A DNA stretch of 64,000 bases, taken from assembly GCF_900142365.1 (NCBI RefSeq), contig NZ_FRAP01000019.1, positions 1 through 64,000 on the forward strand. The letters are read 5' to 3'. The notes beneath the pieces are model-generated. The model was not told where the DNA came from, did not search any database, and was given only the letters and a program-made list of their open reading frames with translations. Made by a program: the position numbers and the translations under genes. Source of the stretch: Pseudonocardia thermophila (lineage in GTDB: Bacteria; Actinomycetota; Actinomycetes; Mycobacteriales; Pseudonocardiaceae). This document shows positions 45,538 through 53,567 of this stretch, one piece after another (positions within the stretch are counted from its first letter, which is position 1; every line of letters begins with the position of its first letter).

Positions 45538-47151
45538 TTACGCCCGGCCGGCGACCGCTTCCGCCACGGCCGCACCGATCACCTTGCGCAACTCTGCGTG
45601 AGCGGCCCGCAGCGTGCTGCGGTCGGCCGGGACCTCGATCATCCGTATCCCGGGCGCCGGGGCCAGCACTCCCGCCAGATCGGCGGGCGCGACGGCGGTG
45701 TGCTGGATGCCCACGGCGGCAGCCAGCGCCGCGAGATCCACGGTGTGCGGGGTGCCGAAGACCCGCTCGAACGCTCCGGCGTACTGCGGCGCGCCCTGTT
45801 CGAGCAGGCCGAAGATCCCGCCGCCCCGGTCGTTGAGCACGACGATCGTCAGGTCGGGGCGCTGTTCCTCGGGCCCGATCACCAGGCCGGTGACGTCGTG
45901 CAGCAGCGTGAGGTCGCCGAGCAGCGCGTAGGCCGGGCCACCGTGCGCGAGCGCGAGCCCGGCTGCGGTGGAGACGGTGCCGTCGATGCCCGCCACCCCG
46001 CGGTTGGCCAGCACCGTGAGCCCGGCGCGCGGGCGGGCGGCCAGCGCCACGTCGCGCACCGGGTTGGACGAGCCGAGCGTCAGCGCCGCCCCCGCCGGGA
46101 GACCGGCCACCAGCTCGCGGGCCAGCCGCAGCCCGATCGGAGCCTGGCCGGCGTCGAGGACCGCGTCCAGCGCCGCGCTAGCCGCCCGGTCGGCCGCGAG
46201 CCACGCGTCGTACCAGGCGGGATCGGGCAGCATCGTGGGCAGCGACCCGACCGCGCGCACGGTGGCCGGCACGTCGGTCCACGGTCCCGACCCGGCCAGC
46301 GCGTACACGGCCACGGCCGGGTCGGCGAGCAGCCGCTGCACCGGGCGGTGCAGGGTGGGCCGGCCGGCGACGATCACCTGCTGCGGGCGCAGCGCGGGCT
46401 CGTCCAGCAGCCACGGCCCGGCGCGCAGCGCGCCCGCCCAGGCCGCCGAGCCCGGCTCGGCGACGACGGGCAGCCCGTCGTAGTCGGGCCCCGGATCCCC
46501 CTGCCCGGCGATGACGAGCGTCGGTGCGGTGGGGTCGAGCGGCAGCGGCGGTACGTGCGGGACGGACGGCGCCACGGCCGTCCAGGGGGCCCCGTCGGGG
46601 CGCCCCGGCGGCCACGCCTCGTCAGCGGGGACGAGCGGTTCGGCGAGCGGCACGTTGAGGTGCACGGGTCCCGGCCACGGCCCGGCGGCGGCAGCGAGCA
46701 GCCGGCACACCTGGGCGCGGACGCGCCGGTCGTCGGTGGAGGCGGTGGCGAACTGCCGCACGGCGGTCCCGAACAGGCCGTGCTGATCGATGGTCTGGCT
46801 GGCGCCGGTGCCGACGAGGTCGGTGGGCCGGTCCGCGGTCAGCGCGATCACCGGCACCCCGCTGTGGGCGGCCTCCAGCACAGCGGGATGCAGGTTCGCG
46901 ACCGCGGTGCCGGACGTGGTGCACACCGGCACCGGCCGCCCGGAGCCGCGGGCCAGCCCCAGCGCCAGGAACCCGGCGCCGCGCTCGTCGATGCGCACGT
47001 GCAGGCGCAGCGCCCCGGCCGCGTCGGCAGCGTGCAGGGCGAACGCGAACGGCGCGTTGCGCGAGCCCGGGCAGAGCACCACGTCGGTGACGCCGCCGCG
47101 CACCAGCTCGTCGACGATCGCGCGGGCGGTCCGGGTGGCCGGTCCGCTCAC
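45538..47151 (-). CDS. menD: SEPHCHC synthase MenD
   Basis: 537 residues from GTG 47151, which overlaps the PIG-L stop (GTGA). Thiamine-diphosphate enzyme: [14 protein letters not shown] with [20 protein letters not shown] (catalytic Glu of the pyrimidine site), [17 protein letters not shown], the central domain, then [15 protein letters not shown] and [16 protein letters not shown] for TPP/Mg. It condenses 2-oxoglutarate and isochorismate to SEPHCHC, the second step of menaquinone synthesis. The ORF can be extended upstream but there it is a shadow of the PIG-L gene. Confidence 0.95.
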   Translation of the reverse strand: MSGPATRTARAIVDELVRGGVTDVVLCPGSRNAPFAFALHAADAAGALRLHVRIDERGAGFLALGLARGSGRPVPVCTTSGTAVANLHPAVLEAAHSGVPVIALTADRPTDLVGTGASQTIDQHGLFGTAVRQFATASTDDRRVRAQVCRLLAAAAGPWPGPVHLNVPLAEPLVPADEAWPPGRPDGAPWTAVAPSVPHVPPLPLDPTAPTLVIAGQGDPGPDYDGLPVVAEPGSAAWAGALRAGPWLLDEPALRPQQVIVAGRPTLHRPVQRLLADPAVAVYALAGSGPWTDVPATVRAVGSLPTMLPDPAWYDAWLAADRAASAALDAVLDAGQAPIGLRLARELVAGLPAGAALTLGSSNPVRDVALAARPRAGLTVLANRGVAGIDGTVSTAAGLALAHGGPAYALLGDLTLLHDVTGLVIGPEEQRPDLTIVVLNDRGGGIFGLLEQGAPQYAGAFERVFGTPHTVDLAALAAAVGIQHTAVAPADLAGVLAPAPGIRMIEVPADRSTLRAAHAELRKVIGAAVAEAVAGRA

Positions 47152-47876
47152 AGCGCGAACACCTCGAAGGCGGTGGCGAGCTCGGCCCCGGGCAGACCCT
47201 TCGCGGTCTCCTCGGCGGCCGAGCGCAGGAACGTCTCCGGCTCGGCCATGGCCCCGCCGAGCGCGGCCAGGTACTCGCGGTGCGCCGCCAGCGAGGCCAC
47301 GGCGCGGTCGAACACCGGGCCGATGTCGACGGCGTGCGTGCTCTGCGGTGATCCCGCGACCGCGATCCAGCGCACCCCGGTCCACGGCTCCCCGAGCTCG
47401 GGGAACAGCCACCGGTTGGCGGCGTCGCGGACGGCGTCGATCGTGGCCCGGCCGACCGCGATGTGATCGGCCTGGTTCAGGTGGCCGCCCGGCCAGGTGT
47501 CGTGGTGGTTGCTGGTGACGACCAGCTGCGGCCGGTGCCGGCGGATCGCGGCAGCGATGTCGCGGCGCAGCGGGACGCCGTAGGTGACCAGCCCGTCGGG
47601 GTGGTCGAGGAACTCCACGCCGGTGTCCGGGTCGACGCCGACCTCGGCTGCGGCGGCGCGCTGCTCGGCCTCGCGGAGCGGGCCGCACCGGGCGGGCTCG
47701 ATCGTGTCGATGCCCGCCTCGCCGCGGGTGGCGAGCAGGTAGGTGACGGTCCGGCCGGCCGCGGTCCACACCGCGACCGCGCCGGAGCCGCCGTACTCGA
47801 GGTCGTCGGGGTGGGCGACGACGACGAGCGCACGGTCCCAGTCGTCGGGCATCGGCTCGTACGTCGGTGCGGTCAT
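47148..47876 (-). CDS. PIG-L family N-deacetylase
   Basis: 242 residues from ATG 47876. Zinc site [13 protein letters not shown] (His/Asp-Asp), then LLATRGEAG, and the third ligand region [20 protein letters not shown]. These are hallmarks of LmbE/PIG-L deacetylases, which include MshB and Mca of mycothiol metabolism and GlcNAc deacetylases. Which substrate is used is not clear; it is shorter than MshB/Mca (about 290). Co-transcribed with menD, with GTGA overlap. Confidence 0.87.
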   Translation of the reverse strand: MTAPTYEPMPDDWDRALVVVAHPDDLEYGGSGAVAVWTAAGRTVTYLLATRGEAGIDTIEPARCGPLREAEQRAAAAEVGVDPDTGVEFLDHPDGLVTYGVPLRRDIAAAIRRHRPQLVVTSNHHDTWPGGHLNQADHIAVGRATIDAVRDAANRWLFPELGEPWTGVRWIAVAGSPQSTHAVDIGPVFDRAVASLAAHREYLAALGGAMAEPETFLRSAAEETAKGLPGAELATAFEVFAL

Positions 47877-47950
47877 GGCGCCCATCCTGCCTGGTCGCAC
47901 ATTCGTCCGCGCCGCGTGCCTCGCGACGGTGAGGGGTCAGGCGATGAGCC

Positions 47951-48259
47951 TCAGACGCCGGCGCCCGGCTGCTGCGGAGCGATCGCGAACCGCAGCTCCT
48001 GGCCGCCGTCGGCGGTCGGGGCCTGCTGGACGTCGAGGACCTTGTCGTCGAGGACCGCGGCCGCGGTCGCGTCGAGGAACACGGACACCCCGTCCCCCGA
48101 CAGCACGACGTCGTCCTGGGCCGGCTGGCCGGCGAGGGTCAGTTCCAGCCCCTGGTCGGGGTTGGGGGCGGCGATGCGCAGCCCCCCGCCCTCGGGGAGC
48201 TCCGCATCGGTGGTCAGGGTCTTGATGGCCTCGGCCGCCAAGTCGGTGATTGCCAACAT
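47951..48259 (-). CDS. HesB/IscA-fold protein without cluster cysteines
   Basis: 102 residues from ATG 48259. MLAITDLAAEAIKTL and the beta-rich middle GLRIAAPNPDQGLELTL, with GVSVFLDATAAAVLDDKVLD, fit the A-type (IscA/SufA/HesB) fold. There is no cysteine in the whole sequence, so the three Cys that bind Fe-S clusters are missing. Such Cys-free relatives occur in actinobacteria; Fe-S assembly is therefore unlikely here. It follows an aldo/keto reductase and precedes the PIG-L gene on the same strand. Confidence 0.75.
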   Translation of the reverse strand: MLAITDLAAEAIKTLTTDAELPEGGGLRIAAPNPDQGLELTLAGQPAQDDVVLSGDGVSVFLDATAAAVLDDKVLDVQQAPTADGGQELRFAIAPQQPGAGV

Positions 48260-48308
48260 CGTTCCCACGCTAGGCCTGATCGGCCGGTTTCGCAGGACGG
48301 AGCCCCGA

Positions 48309-49136
48309 TCAGCCGAACGTCTCCGGGTCCGGCCCGAGCCGCCGGCCGCGGTCCAGCGCGCCGATCACGGCCATGTCATCGCTGGTCAGCTCGATGTCGA
48401 ACAGGTCGAGGTTCTCCCGCATGCGCTGCGGGCGCACCGTCTTGGGGAACACGATGTTGCCGAGCTGCAGGTGCCAGCGCAGCACGATCTGGGCGGGCGT
48501 CTTGCCGTACTCGTCGGCCAGCGCCGTGATCGCGGGATCCGCGAGCAGCTCGCCGCCTTGCCCGATCGGCGCCCACGCCTCGGTGGCGATGGCGTTCTCG
48601 CGGTGGTAGGCGCGCAGCTCGGCCTGCTGCAGGTACGGGTGCAGCTCGATCTGGTTGACCGCGGGCACCGTCCCGGTCTCGGCGGCGAGCCGCTGCAGGT
48701 GGGCGGGCAGGAAGTTGGACACGCCGATCGCGCGCGCCTTGCCCTCGGCGAGGATCTGCTCGAACCCCTGCCAGGTCTCGACGTAGCGATCGGCGAACGG
48801 CCGCGGCCAGTGGATCAGGTAGAGATCGACGTAGTCGAAGCCGAGCCGCTCCAGGCTCTCGTCGAGGGCCTTGCGGGCCTCGTCGCGGCCCTGCCGGGAG
48901 TTGTCCAGCTTCGTGGTGACGAAGACCTCGTCGCGGTCCAGCCCGACCTGGCGGATCGCCTGGCCGACGCCGGTCTCGTTGCCGTAGCCCTGGGCGGTGT
49001 CGATGTGCCGGTAACCGGCCTCCAGGGCCGCGACCACGATGGCCGCGGTGTCGTCCGGCGGCACCTGGAAGACGCCGAACCCCACCTGCGGGATGTCGAC
49101 GCCGTTGCTCAGTCGGACGGTGGGGGTCTCAGGCAT
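48309..49136 (-). CDS. aldo/keto reductase
   Basis: 275 residues with the (beta/alpha)8 AKR signature. The catalytic tetrad is visible: AAL(E)AGYRHIDTAQGYGNETG gives Asp and Tyr, VTTKLDN the Lys, and YLIHWPRP the His. GVSNF and the C-terminal PKTVRPQRMRENLDLFDIEL bind NADPH. It is closest in style to the 2,5-diketo-D-gluconate reductase group. Substrate unknown. Its start overlaps the stop of the DUF998 gene by 8 bases. Confidence 0.93.
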   Translation of the reverse strand: MPETPTVRLSNGVDIPQVGFGVFQVPPDDTAAIVVAALEAGYRHIDTAQGYGNETGVGQAIRQVGLDRDEVFVTTKLDNSRQGRDEARKALDESLERLGFDYVDLYLIHWPRPFADRYVETWQGFEQILAEGKARAIGVSNFLPAHLQRLAAETGTVPAVNQIELHPYLQQAELRAYHRENAIATEAWAPIGQGGELLADPAITALADEYGKTPAQIVLRWHLQLGNIVFPKTVRPQRMRENLDLFDIELTSDDMAVIGALDRGRRLGPDPETFG

Positions 49137-49824
49137 CCCCCGACCGTACCCCGTGTCCGGTCGCGTCCGTCTCCTCCGACCCGGGCCGCGGACGCTGCCG
49201 CAGCACCCACACGCCGAGCGCCACCACGCCCAGCACCATCGTCAGCGCGAGCACGCGTTCCATCAGGCCCAGCGGCCACACCTGCCACCACGGCTTGCCG
49301 ATCACCGGTCCGAGCGGGACGCCGATGAGGGTCACGGCCAGCCAGACCAGCGTCGCCGCACCCGTCCCGACGGCCCAGCGGGCCCCGACCGCCCGGCCGA
49401 GCAGCACCACGGCCAGCGGCAGCGCGATGAACGCGACGAGGCTGGCGTAGCGGTGGATCGTGCCGGACAGGCTCGGCCCGATCGCCCAGTTCGTCTTCTC
49501 GAAGACGACGACCAGCACCAGCCCCGCCACACCGGCGCCGTAGAGCAGGGTGGCGGGCGAGACCAGCCGCACCCGGCCGCTGCCGATCAGTGCGCCGAGC
49601 ACCGCGACGGCACCGGCGGCCAGCGCCAGGACGCCGATGTTGAACAGCCAGCCGAACTCCCCGATCCCGTACTCGCTGATCGTGCGGCGCACCGGGTCGA
49701 CGCTCGTCGCGGCGAGCAGGTGCAGCGCGCCGATCGTCAGCACCGCCACGGCCGCCCCGGCCAGCCCGACGCCGGCCAGCAACCGACCGTCGATCCGCGC
49801 ACGAGCAGGGGTCACGACGTCCAC
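49129..49824 (-). CDS. DUF998 integral membrane protein
   Basis: 231 residues with six hydrophobic helices: GLAGAAVAVLTIGALHLLAA, WLFNIGVLALAAGAVAVLGA, ATLLYGAGVAGLVLVVVFEK, YASLVAFIALPLAVVLLG, AATLVWLAVTLIGVPLG, ALTMVLGVVALGVWVLRQRP. RRTISEYGIGEFGWLFN in the first loop is the DUF998 hallmark. Function unknown. It overlaps the aldo/keto reductase gene by 8 bases. Confidence 0.82.
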   Translation of the reverse strand: MDVVTPARARIDGRLLAGVGLAGAAVAVLTIGALHLLAATSVDPVRRTISEYGIGEFGWLFNIGVLALAAGAVAVLGALIGSGRVRLVSPATLLYGAGVAGLVLVVVFEKTNWAIGPSLSGTIHRYASLVAFIALPLAVVLLGRAVGARWAVGTGAATLVWLAVTLIGVPLGPVIGKPWWQVWPLGLMERVLALTMVLGVVALGVWVLRQRPRPGSEETDATGHGVRSGDA

Positions 49825-49866
49825 GACCCGATCAACGCCGCGGACCGGCCGGCTGGTTCCCGCCGG

Positions 49867-50985
49867 TCAGCGCAGCAACCCGGCCACCGTCTCCTCGGCA
49901 GGGCCGTACATGGCCCGCACGGTCTTGCCGTCGTGGAACTCACCGATCGCGGTCATCTCCCAGGTGGCCCCGGCGCGGTGCAGCACGCTCATGATCACGC
50001 CGGTGCGCGGCTCGGAGTCGGTGAGGTCGAACCGGACGAGCTCGGCGCGGCCGTCGAGGTCGACCAGCCGGCAGTACGCCCGCGCGACCTCGGTGAACTT
50101 CTGCCCGCGGAAGGAGTTCACGGTGAACACGACCGCGACGACGTCGTCGGGCAGCCTGGCGAGATCGACCTCGATCGTCTCGTCGTCGCCCTCGCCCGCG
50201 CCGGTGAGGTTGTCACCGGAGTGCGCGATCGCGCCGTCGTAGGCGCTCTTGCTCATGAACCACACCGAGTCGGACCTGCGGCCGCGGCGGTCGATCGTGA
50301 TCGCCGAGGCGTCCAGGTCGATGTCGCGCCCGCCGCGGGCCGGGTCCCAGCCCAGCCCCATCGCGACCCGGCGCAGCGCCGGGGCTCCGGTCTTGACCAG
50401 CGACACCGTCTCGCGCTTCTGCAGCGACACGCGGCCCTTGTCCAGGTTGATCTTCCCCGGTGCGGGCGGCGGGGCGGCGGGCTGCGCAGGGGCCTGCGGC
50501 TCCTCGTCGACGGTGATGCCGTAGTCCGTGGCGATGCCGGCCAGCCCGTCCGCGTAGCCCTGGCCGACCGCGCGGACCTTCCACTGCGCGTCGCGGCGGT
50601 AGATCTCCACGCACAGCAGCGCGGTCTCCGGGCCGAGCCCGTCCGGGACGAACGCGACGAACGGGGCGCCGCCCACGGCGACGTCCAGCCGCAGCCCGCC
50701 GAGCTGGCCGAACGTGGCCGGGCCGCGGCCGTCGAGGCTCGCGGTGACGACGACCCGCTCGATCTCCGGCTCCACCGCCGCCGGGTCGACGTCGACGCCG
50801 TCGGGCCGGTAGCGCACACCGGTGGCCTGCGGCTGGTTGTAGAAGACGAAGTCGTCGTCGCTGCGGACCGTGCCGCTCGCGGTGACCAGGAGCGCGGAGA
50901 TGTCCACCGGCGCCGCCGCTGCGACGGTCACGGCGACGGGTCCTGCCGGGAGCGTCGTGTTCGCCCCCTTGGATAGGGTCTGCAC
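49867..50985 (-). CDS. tandem TerD-domain protein
   Basis: 372 residues from GTG 50985. Two TerD domains: the first begins LSKGANTTLPAGPVAVTVAA and includes DDDFVFYNQPQ; the second begins after a Pro-rich linker (EEPQAPAQPAAPPPAP) with VSLQKRETVSLVKTGAP and holds the calcium-binding style DIDLDASA, SAYDGAIAHSGDNLTGAGEG and DDETIEVDLARLP. TerD proteins bind calcium and belong to tellurite/stress modules; no other ter gene is here. Divergent from menB. Confidence 0.9.
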   Translation of the reverse strand: MQTLSKGANTTLPAGPVAVTVAAAAPVDISALLVTASGTVRSDDDFVFYNQPQATGVRYRPDGVDVDPAAVEPEIERVVVTASLDGRGPATFGQLGGLRLDVAVGGAPFVAFVPDGLGPETALLCVEIYRRDAQWKVRAVGQGYADGLAGIATDYGITVDEEPQAPAQPAAPPPAPGKINLDKGRVSLQKRETVSLVKTGAPALRRVAMGLGWDPARGGRDIDLDASAITIDRRGRRSDSVWFMSKSAYDGAIAHSGDNLTGAGEGDDETIEVDLARLPDDVVAVVFTVNSFRGQKFTEVARAYCRLVDLDGRAELVRFDLTDSEPRTGVIMSVLHRAGATWEMTAIGEFHDGKTVRAMYGPAEETVAGLLR

Positions 50986-51061
50986 GCGCCGATCCTGCCA
51001 GCCGTGCCCCGGCCGGCGCCTCCGTCGACGCACGCAGATCGCGGCCGCCTACTGTGATCGG

Positions 51062-51982
51062 GTGCCAGAGCAGGTGACAGAGCAGGTCTCCGAGATCTTC
51101 GATCCGTCGGCGTGGAAGCCGGTTCCGGGCTTCTCGTTCACCGACATCACCTACCACCGGGCGGTCGACGTCGGCGCAGTGCGGATCGCGTTCAACCGGC
51201 CCGAGGTGCGCAACGCCTTCCGCCCGCACACGGTCGACGAGCTGTACACCGCACTCGACCACGCCCGCCAGACCTCCGACGTCGGCTGCGTGCTGCTCAC
51301 CGGCAACGGCCCCTCCCCCAAGGACGGCGGCTGGGCGTTCTGCTCGGGCGGGGACCAGCGCATCCGCGGGCGGACGGGCTACCAGTACGCGTCCGGGGAG
51401 ACCGCCGACACGGTCGACCCGGCCCGGGTCGGGCGGCTGCACATCCTGGAGTGCCAGCGGCTCATCCGGTTCATGCCCAAGATCGTCATCGCGGTCGTGA
51501 ACGGGTGGGCGGCCGGCGGCGGCCACTCGCTGCACGCGGTGTGCGACCTGACGCTGGCCAGTGCGGAGCACGCCCGGTTCAAGCAGACCGACGCCGACGT
51601 GGGCTCGTTCGACGGCGGCTACGGCTCGGCGTACCTGGCCCGGCACGTCGGGCAGAAGTTCGCCCGCGAGATCTTCTTCCTCGGCCGCACCTACACGGCC
51701 GAGCAGATGCACCAGATGGGCGCGGTGAACGCTGTCGTACCGCACGCGCAGCTGGAGGCCGAGGCGCTGCAGTGGGCGCGGGAGATCATGGGCAAGTCGC
51801 CGCAGGCGCAGCGGATGCTCAAGTTCGCGTTCAACCTGGTCGACGACGGGCTGGTCGGCCAGCAGCTGTTCGCGGGCGAAGCGACCCGTCTGGCGTACAT
51901 GACGGACGAGGCGATCGAGGGCCGCGACGCGTTCCTCCAGAAGCGGGCGCCCGACTGGTCGGGTCACCCGTGGTTCTACTGA
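51062..51982 (+). CDS. menB: 1,4-dihydroxy-2-naphthoyl-CoA synthase
   Basis: 306 residues from GTG 51062. The crotonase fold with MenB-specific features: FNRPEVRNAFRPHTVDELYT, FCSGGDQRIRGRTGYQY, VNGWAAGGGHSLHAVCDLTL, DADVGSFDGGYGSAYLARHV, and the C-terminal DWSGHPWFY. It closes the second ring of the naphthoquinone. The longer frame upstream runs into the TerD gene and is not used. Followed by menE 335 bases on. Confidence 0.95.
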   Translation: MPEQVTEQVSEIFDPSAWKPVPGFSFTDITYHRAVDVGAVRIAFNRPEVRNAFRPHTVDELYTALDHARQTSDVGCVLLTGNGPSPKDGGWAFCSGGDQRIRGRTGYQYASGETADTVDPARVGRLHILECQRLIRFMPKIVIAVVNGWAAGGGHSLHAVCDLTLASAEHARFKQTDADVGSFDGGYGSAYLARHVGQKFAREIFFLGRTYTAEQMHQMGAVNAVVPHAQLEAEALQWAREIMGKSPQAQRMLKFAFNLVDDGLVGQQLFAGEATRLAYMTDEAIEGRDAFLQKRAPDWSGHPWFY

Positions 51983-52206
51983 CCGCCGGTCATCGCAGTG
52001 TCGGTTCCGGTGCCGATTCCCGTGTCGATCCCGGCGTCGATCCCGGCCGCGACCTCCGCGCGCCAGGCCGCGAGCAGCCGCACCAGCGGATCGGCGCAGG
52101 TGGGGACCTCGCCGCGGCGCAGCCTCTCGATCAGCTCGTCGTCGGCGCGCACGGCCGGGGCGGACAGCGGCGGGCAGCCGCTGCGGTGTCCGTCCTTTGA
52201 GGCCAT
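51976..52206 (-). CDS. short RsdA-like (anti-sigma factor N-domain) protein
   Basis: 76 residues. DDELIERLRRGEVPTCADPL then VRLLAAWRAEVAAG resembles the N-terminal sigma-binding segment of RsdA, the anti-SigD factor, which normally continues with a membrane helix and periplasmic domain. Here the protein ends in a repetitive tail (GIDAGIDTGIGTGTDTAM) made by a 12-base tandem repeat, with no membrane helix. It may be a truncated or repurposed anti-sigma peptide, or a chance resemblance. Its 3' end overlaps menB by 7 bases. Confidence 0.5.
   Translation of the reverse strand: MASKDGHRSGCPPLSAPAVRADDELIERLRRGEVPTCADPLVRLLAAWRAEVAAGIDAGIDTGIGTGTDTAMTGGQ
52003..52050. repeat. 12-bp tandem repeat, four units
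   Basis: GGTTCCGGTGCC, GATTCCCGTGTC, GATCCCGGCGTC, GATCCCGGCCGC lie head to tail. The reverse strand encodes the Gly-Ile-Asp-Ala/Thr tail of the 51976-52206 protein. Such a repeat changes copy number easily, in whole codons (4 residues per unit). Confidence 0.8.
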
Positions 52207-52301
52207 GGTTCATGGTCCCCGAGCAGCGCGGATCCGAAACCCGGGCGGTCGGGTGGCGTTCGTCCGAAAACTGATGACCACAGGTCACGAACTGGTCCGA
52301 A

Positions 52302-52315
52302 CGGGTGGTCACCCG
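52302..52315. promoter_or_regulatory. perfect inverted repeat just before menE
   Basis: CGGGTG-GT-CACCCG ends 2 bases before the menE ATG and covers the place of the ribosome site. A second small inverted repeat TGACC-ACA-GGTCA lies at 52275-52287. They could be an operator or a start-masking hairpin. Confidence 0.35.
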
Positions 52316-52317
52316 AC

Positions 52318-53445
52318 ATGGTGAGGCCGACGTTCGTGCCCGTCGACGGCTCACCAGCCGCGATCGAGGCGCTGGCGCGGGCGCTGGAGGCGGCCCTCGA
52401 CGGTGGACCGGCGGTGCTGCCCGGCACCCGCGACCCGGGCGAGGTGGGCGATGCCGGCCGGGCCGCGCTCGTGATCGCCACCTCCGGGTCGACGGGCCGT
52501 CCGAAGCGGGTGCTGCTGCCGGCCGCCGCCCTGCGCGCCTCGGCGGAGGCCACCGCGACCCGGCTGGGCGGTCCCGGCCGCTGGCTGCTCGCCCTGCCCG
52601 CCGAGCACATCGCCGGGGCCCAGGTCGTGGTGCGGTCACTGCTCGCCGGCACCCGCCCGGTCGTGCAGGACCTGCGCGGCGGCTTCCGGCCCGACGACTT
52701 CGCCGCGGCCGCCGAACGGCTGGGCGGCGAGCGCCGCTACACCAGCCTCGTGCCCACCCAGCTGGCCCGCATCCTCGACGCGGCCGACGCGGGCGCCGAC
52801 GCCGGGCTGCGGGCGCTGCGCGGGTTCTCCGCGGTGCTGGTCGGCGGCGCGGCGCTCCCGGCGCCGCTGCGGGAGCGAGCCCGGGCGGCCGGGGTCGCGG
52901 TCGTCACGACGTACGGGATGAGCGAGACCGCGGGCGGCTGCGTCTACGACGGGGTGCCCCTGGACGGAGTCACCGTCGAGCTGGAAGACGGCCGGATCGT
53001 GCTGGGCGGGCCCACGCTCGCCGACGGCTACCTCGGCATGCCCGAGGAGACCGCTGCGGCGTTCGCCGGCGGCCGGTTCCGCACCAGCGACCTGGGCCGC
53101 TGGGTGAACGGCAGGTTGGCCGTCCTCGGCCGCGCCGACGACGTGATCATCACCGGTGGGGAGAAGGTGGCGCCGGCCGCGGTGGAGGACGTGCTGACCG
53201 CGCAGCCCGGCGTGCGCGCGGCCTGCGTCGTGGGGCTGCCGGACGCGGAGTGGGGTCAGGTCGTGGCCGCGGCGCTGGTGCTCGATCCCGGCGCGACCCC
53301 CGACGCGGCGACCGCGGCCGTGCGCGCGGCGCTCGGCCGGCACGCCGTGCCCCGCCGGGTCCGCGTCGTCCCCGACATCCCCCAGCGCGGCATCGGCAAG
53401 CCCGATCGGGCAGCGGTGGTCGATCTCTTCCACTCCGGCGGGTGA
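52318..53445 (+). CDS. menE: o-succinylbenzoate-CoA ligase
   Basis: 375 residues, the short actinobacterial MenE. AMP-binding enzyme: IATSGSTGRPKRVLLPAAAL (P-loop), LLALPAEHIAGAQVVVRSLL, TYGMSETAGGCVYDGVPLDG, the hinge FRTSDLGRWVNGRLAVLGRA and DDVIITGGEKVAPAAVED. It activates o-succinylbenzoate to its CoA thioester before MenB. The P-loop is intact. No menC lies alongside to supply its substrate. Confidence 0.94.
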   Translation: MVRPTFVPVDGSPAAIEALARALEAALDGGPAVLPGTRDPGEVGDAGRAALVIATSGSTGRPKRVLLPAAALRASAEATATRLGGPGRWLLALPAEHIAGAQVVVRSLLAGTRPVVQDLRGGFRPDDFAAAAERLGGERRYTSLVPTQLARILDAADAGADAGLRALRGFSAVLVGGAALPAPLRERARAAGVAVVTTYGMSETAGGCVYDGVPLDGVTVELEDGRIVLGGPTLADGYLGMPEETAAAFAGGRFRTSDLGRWVNGRLAVLGRADDVIITGGEKVAPAAVEDVLTAQPGVRAACVVGLPDAEWGQVVAAALVLDPGATPDAATAAVRAALGRHAVPRRVRVVPDIPQRGIGKPDRAAVVDLFHSGG

Positions 53446-53519
53446 CGAACCCCTACGCCCGTTGGGAGTGCTCACTCTCCGCTGATTGACCGTTACTCGT
53501 CTGTGCGATCTGCTGTCGA

Positions 53520-53555
53520 GTCACAACAAGCACTCCAGTCACAGCAGTCACTCGG
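53520..53555 (+). promoter_or_regulatory. probable MtrA box
   Basis: GTCACAACA at 53520, GTCACAGCA at 53538 and GTCACTCGG at 53547; the last two are adjacent direct repeats with a 9-base period. This matches the MtrA response-regulator motif, a direct repeat of GTCACAGCG-like nonamers, known from oriC and cell-wall genes in mycobacteria. It sits 13-48 bases before the ATG of the secreted protein. Confidence 0.5.
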
Positions 53556-53567
53556 GGGTTACGGCAG

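Noticed and set aside
44245-47466. 1073-codon plus-strand frame opposite the kinase-like gene and menD
   Set aside because: Runs across two real minus-strand genes and their junction; Ser/Ala/Arg-rich nonsense.
53446-53567. c-di-AMP (ydaO) riboswitch before the secreted protein
   Set aside because: Secreted cell wall proteins in actinobacteria often have one, but the gap is only 122 bases and I could not find the conserved core; the GTCAC repeats fit MtrA better.
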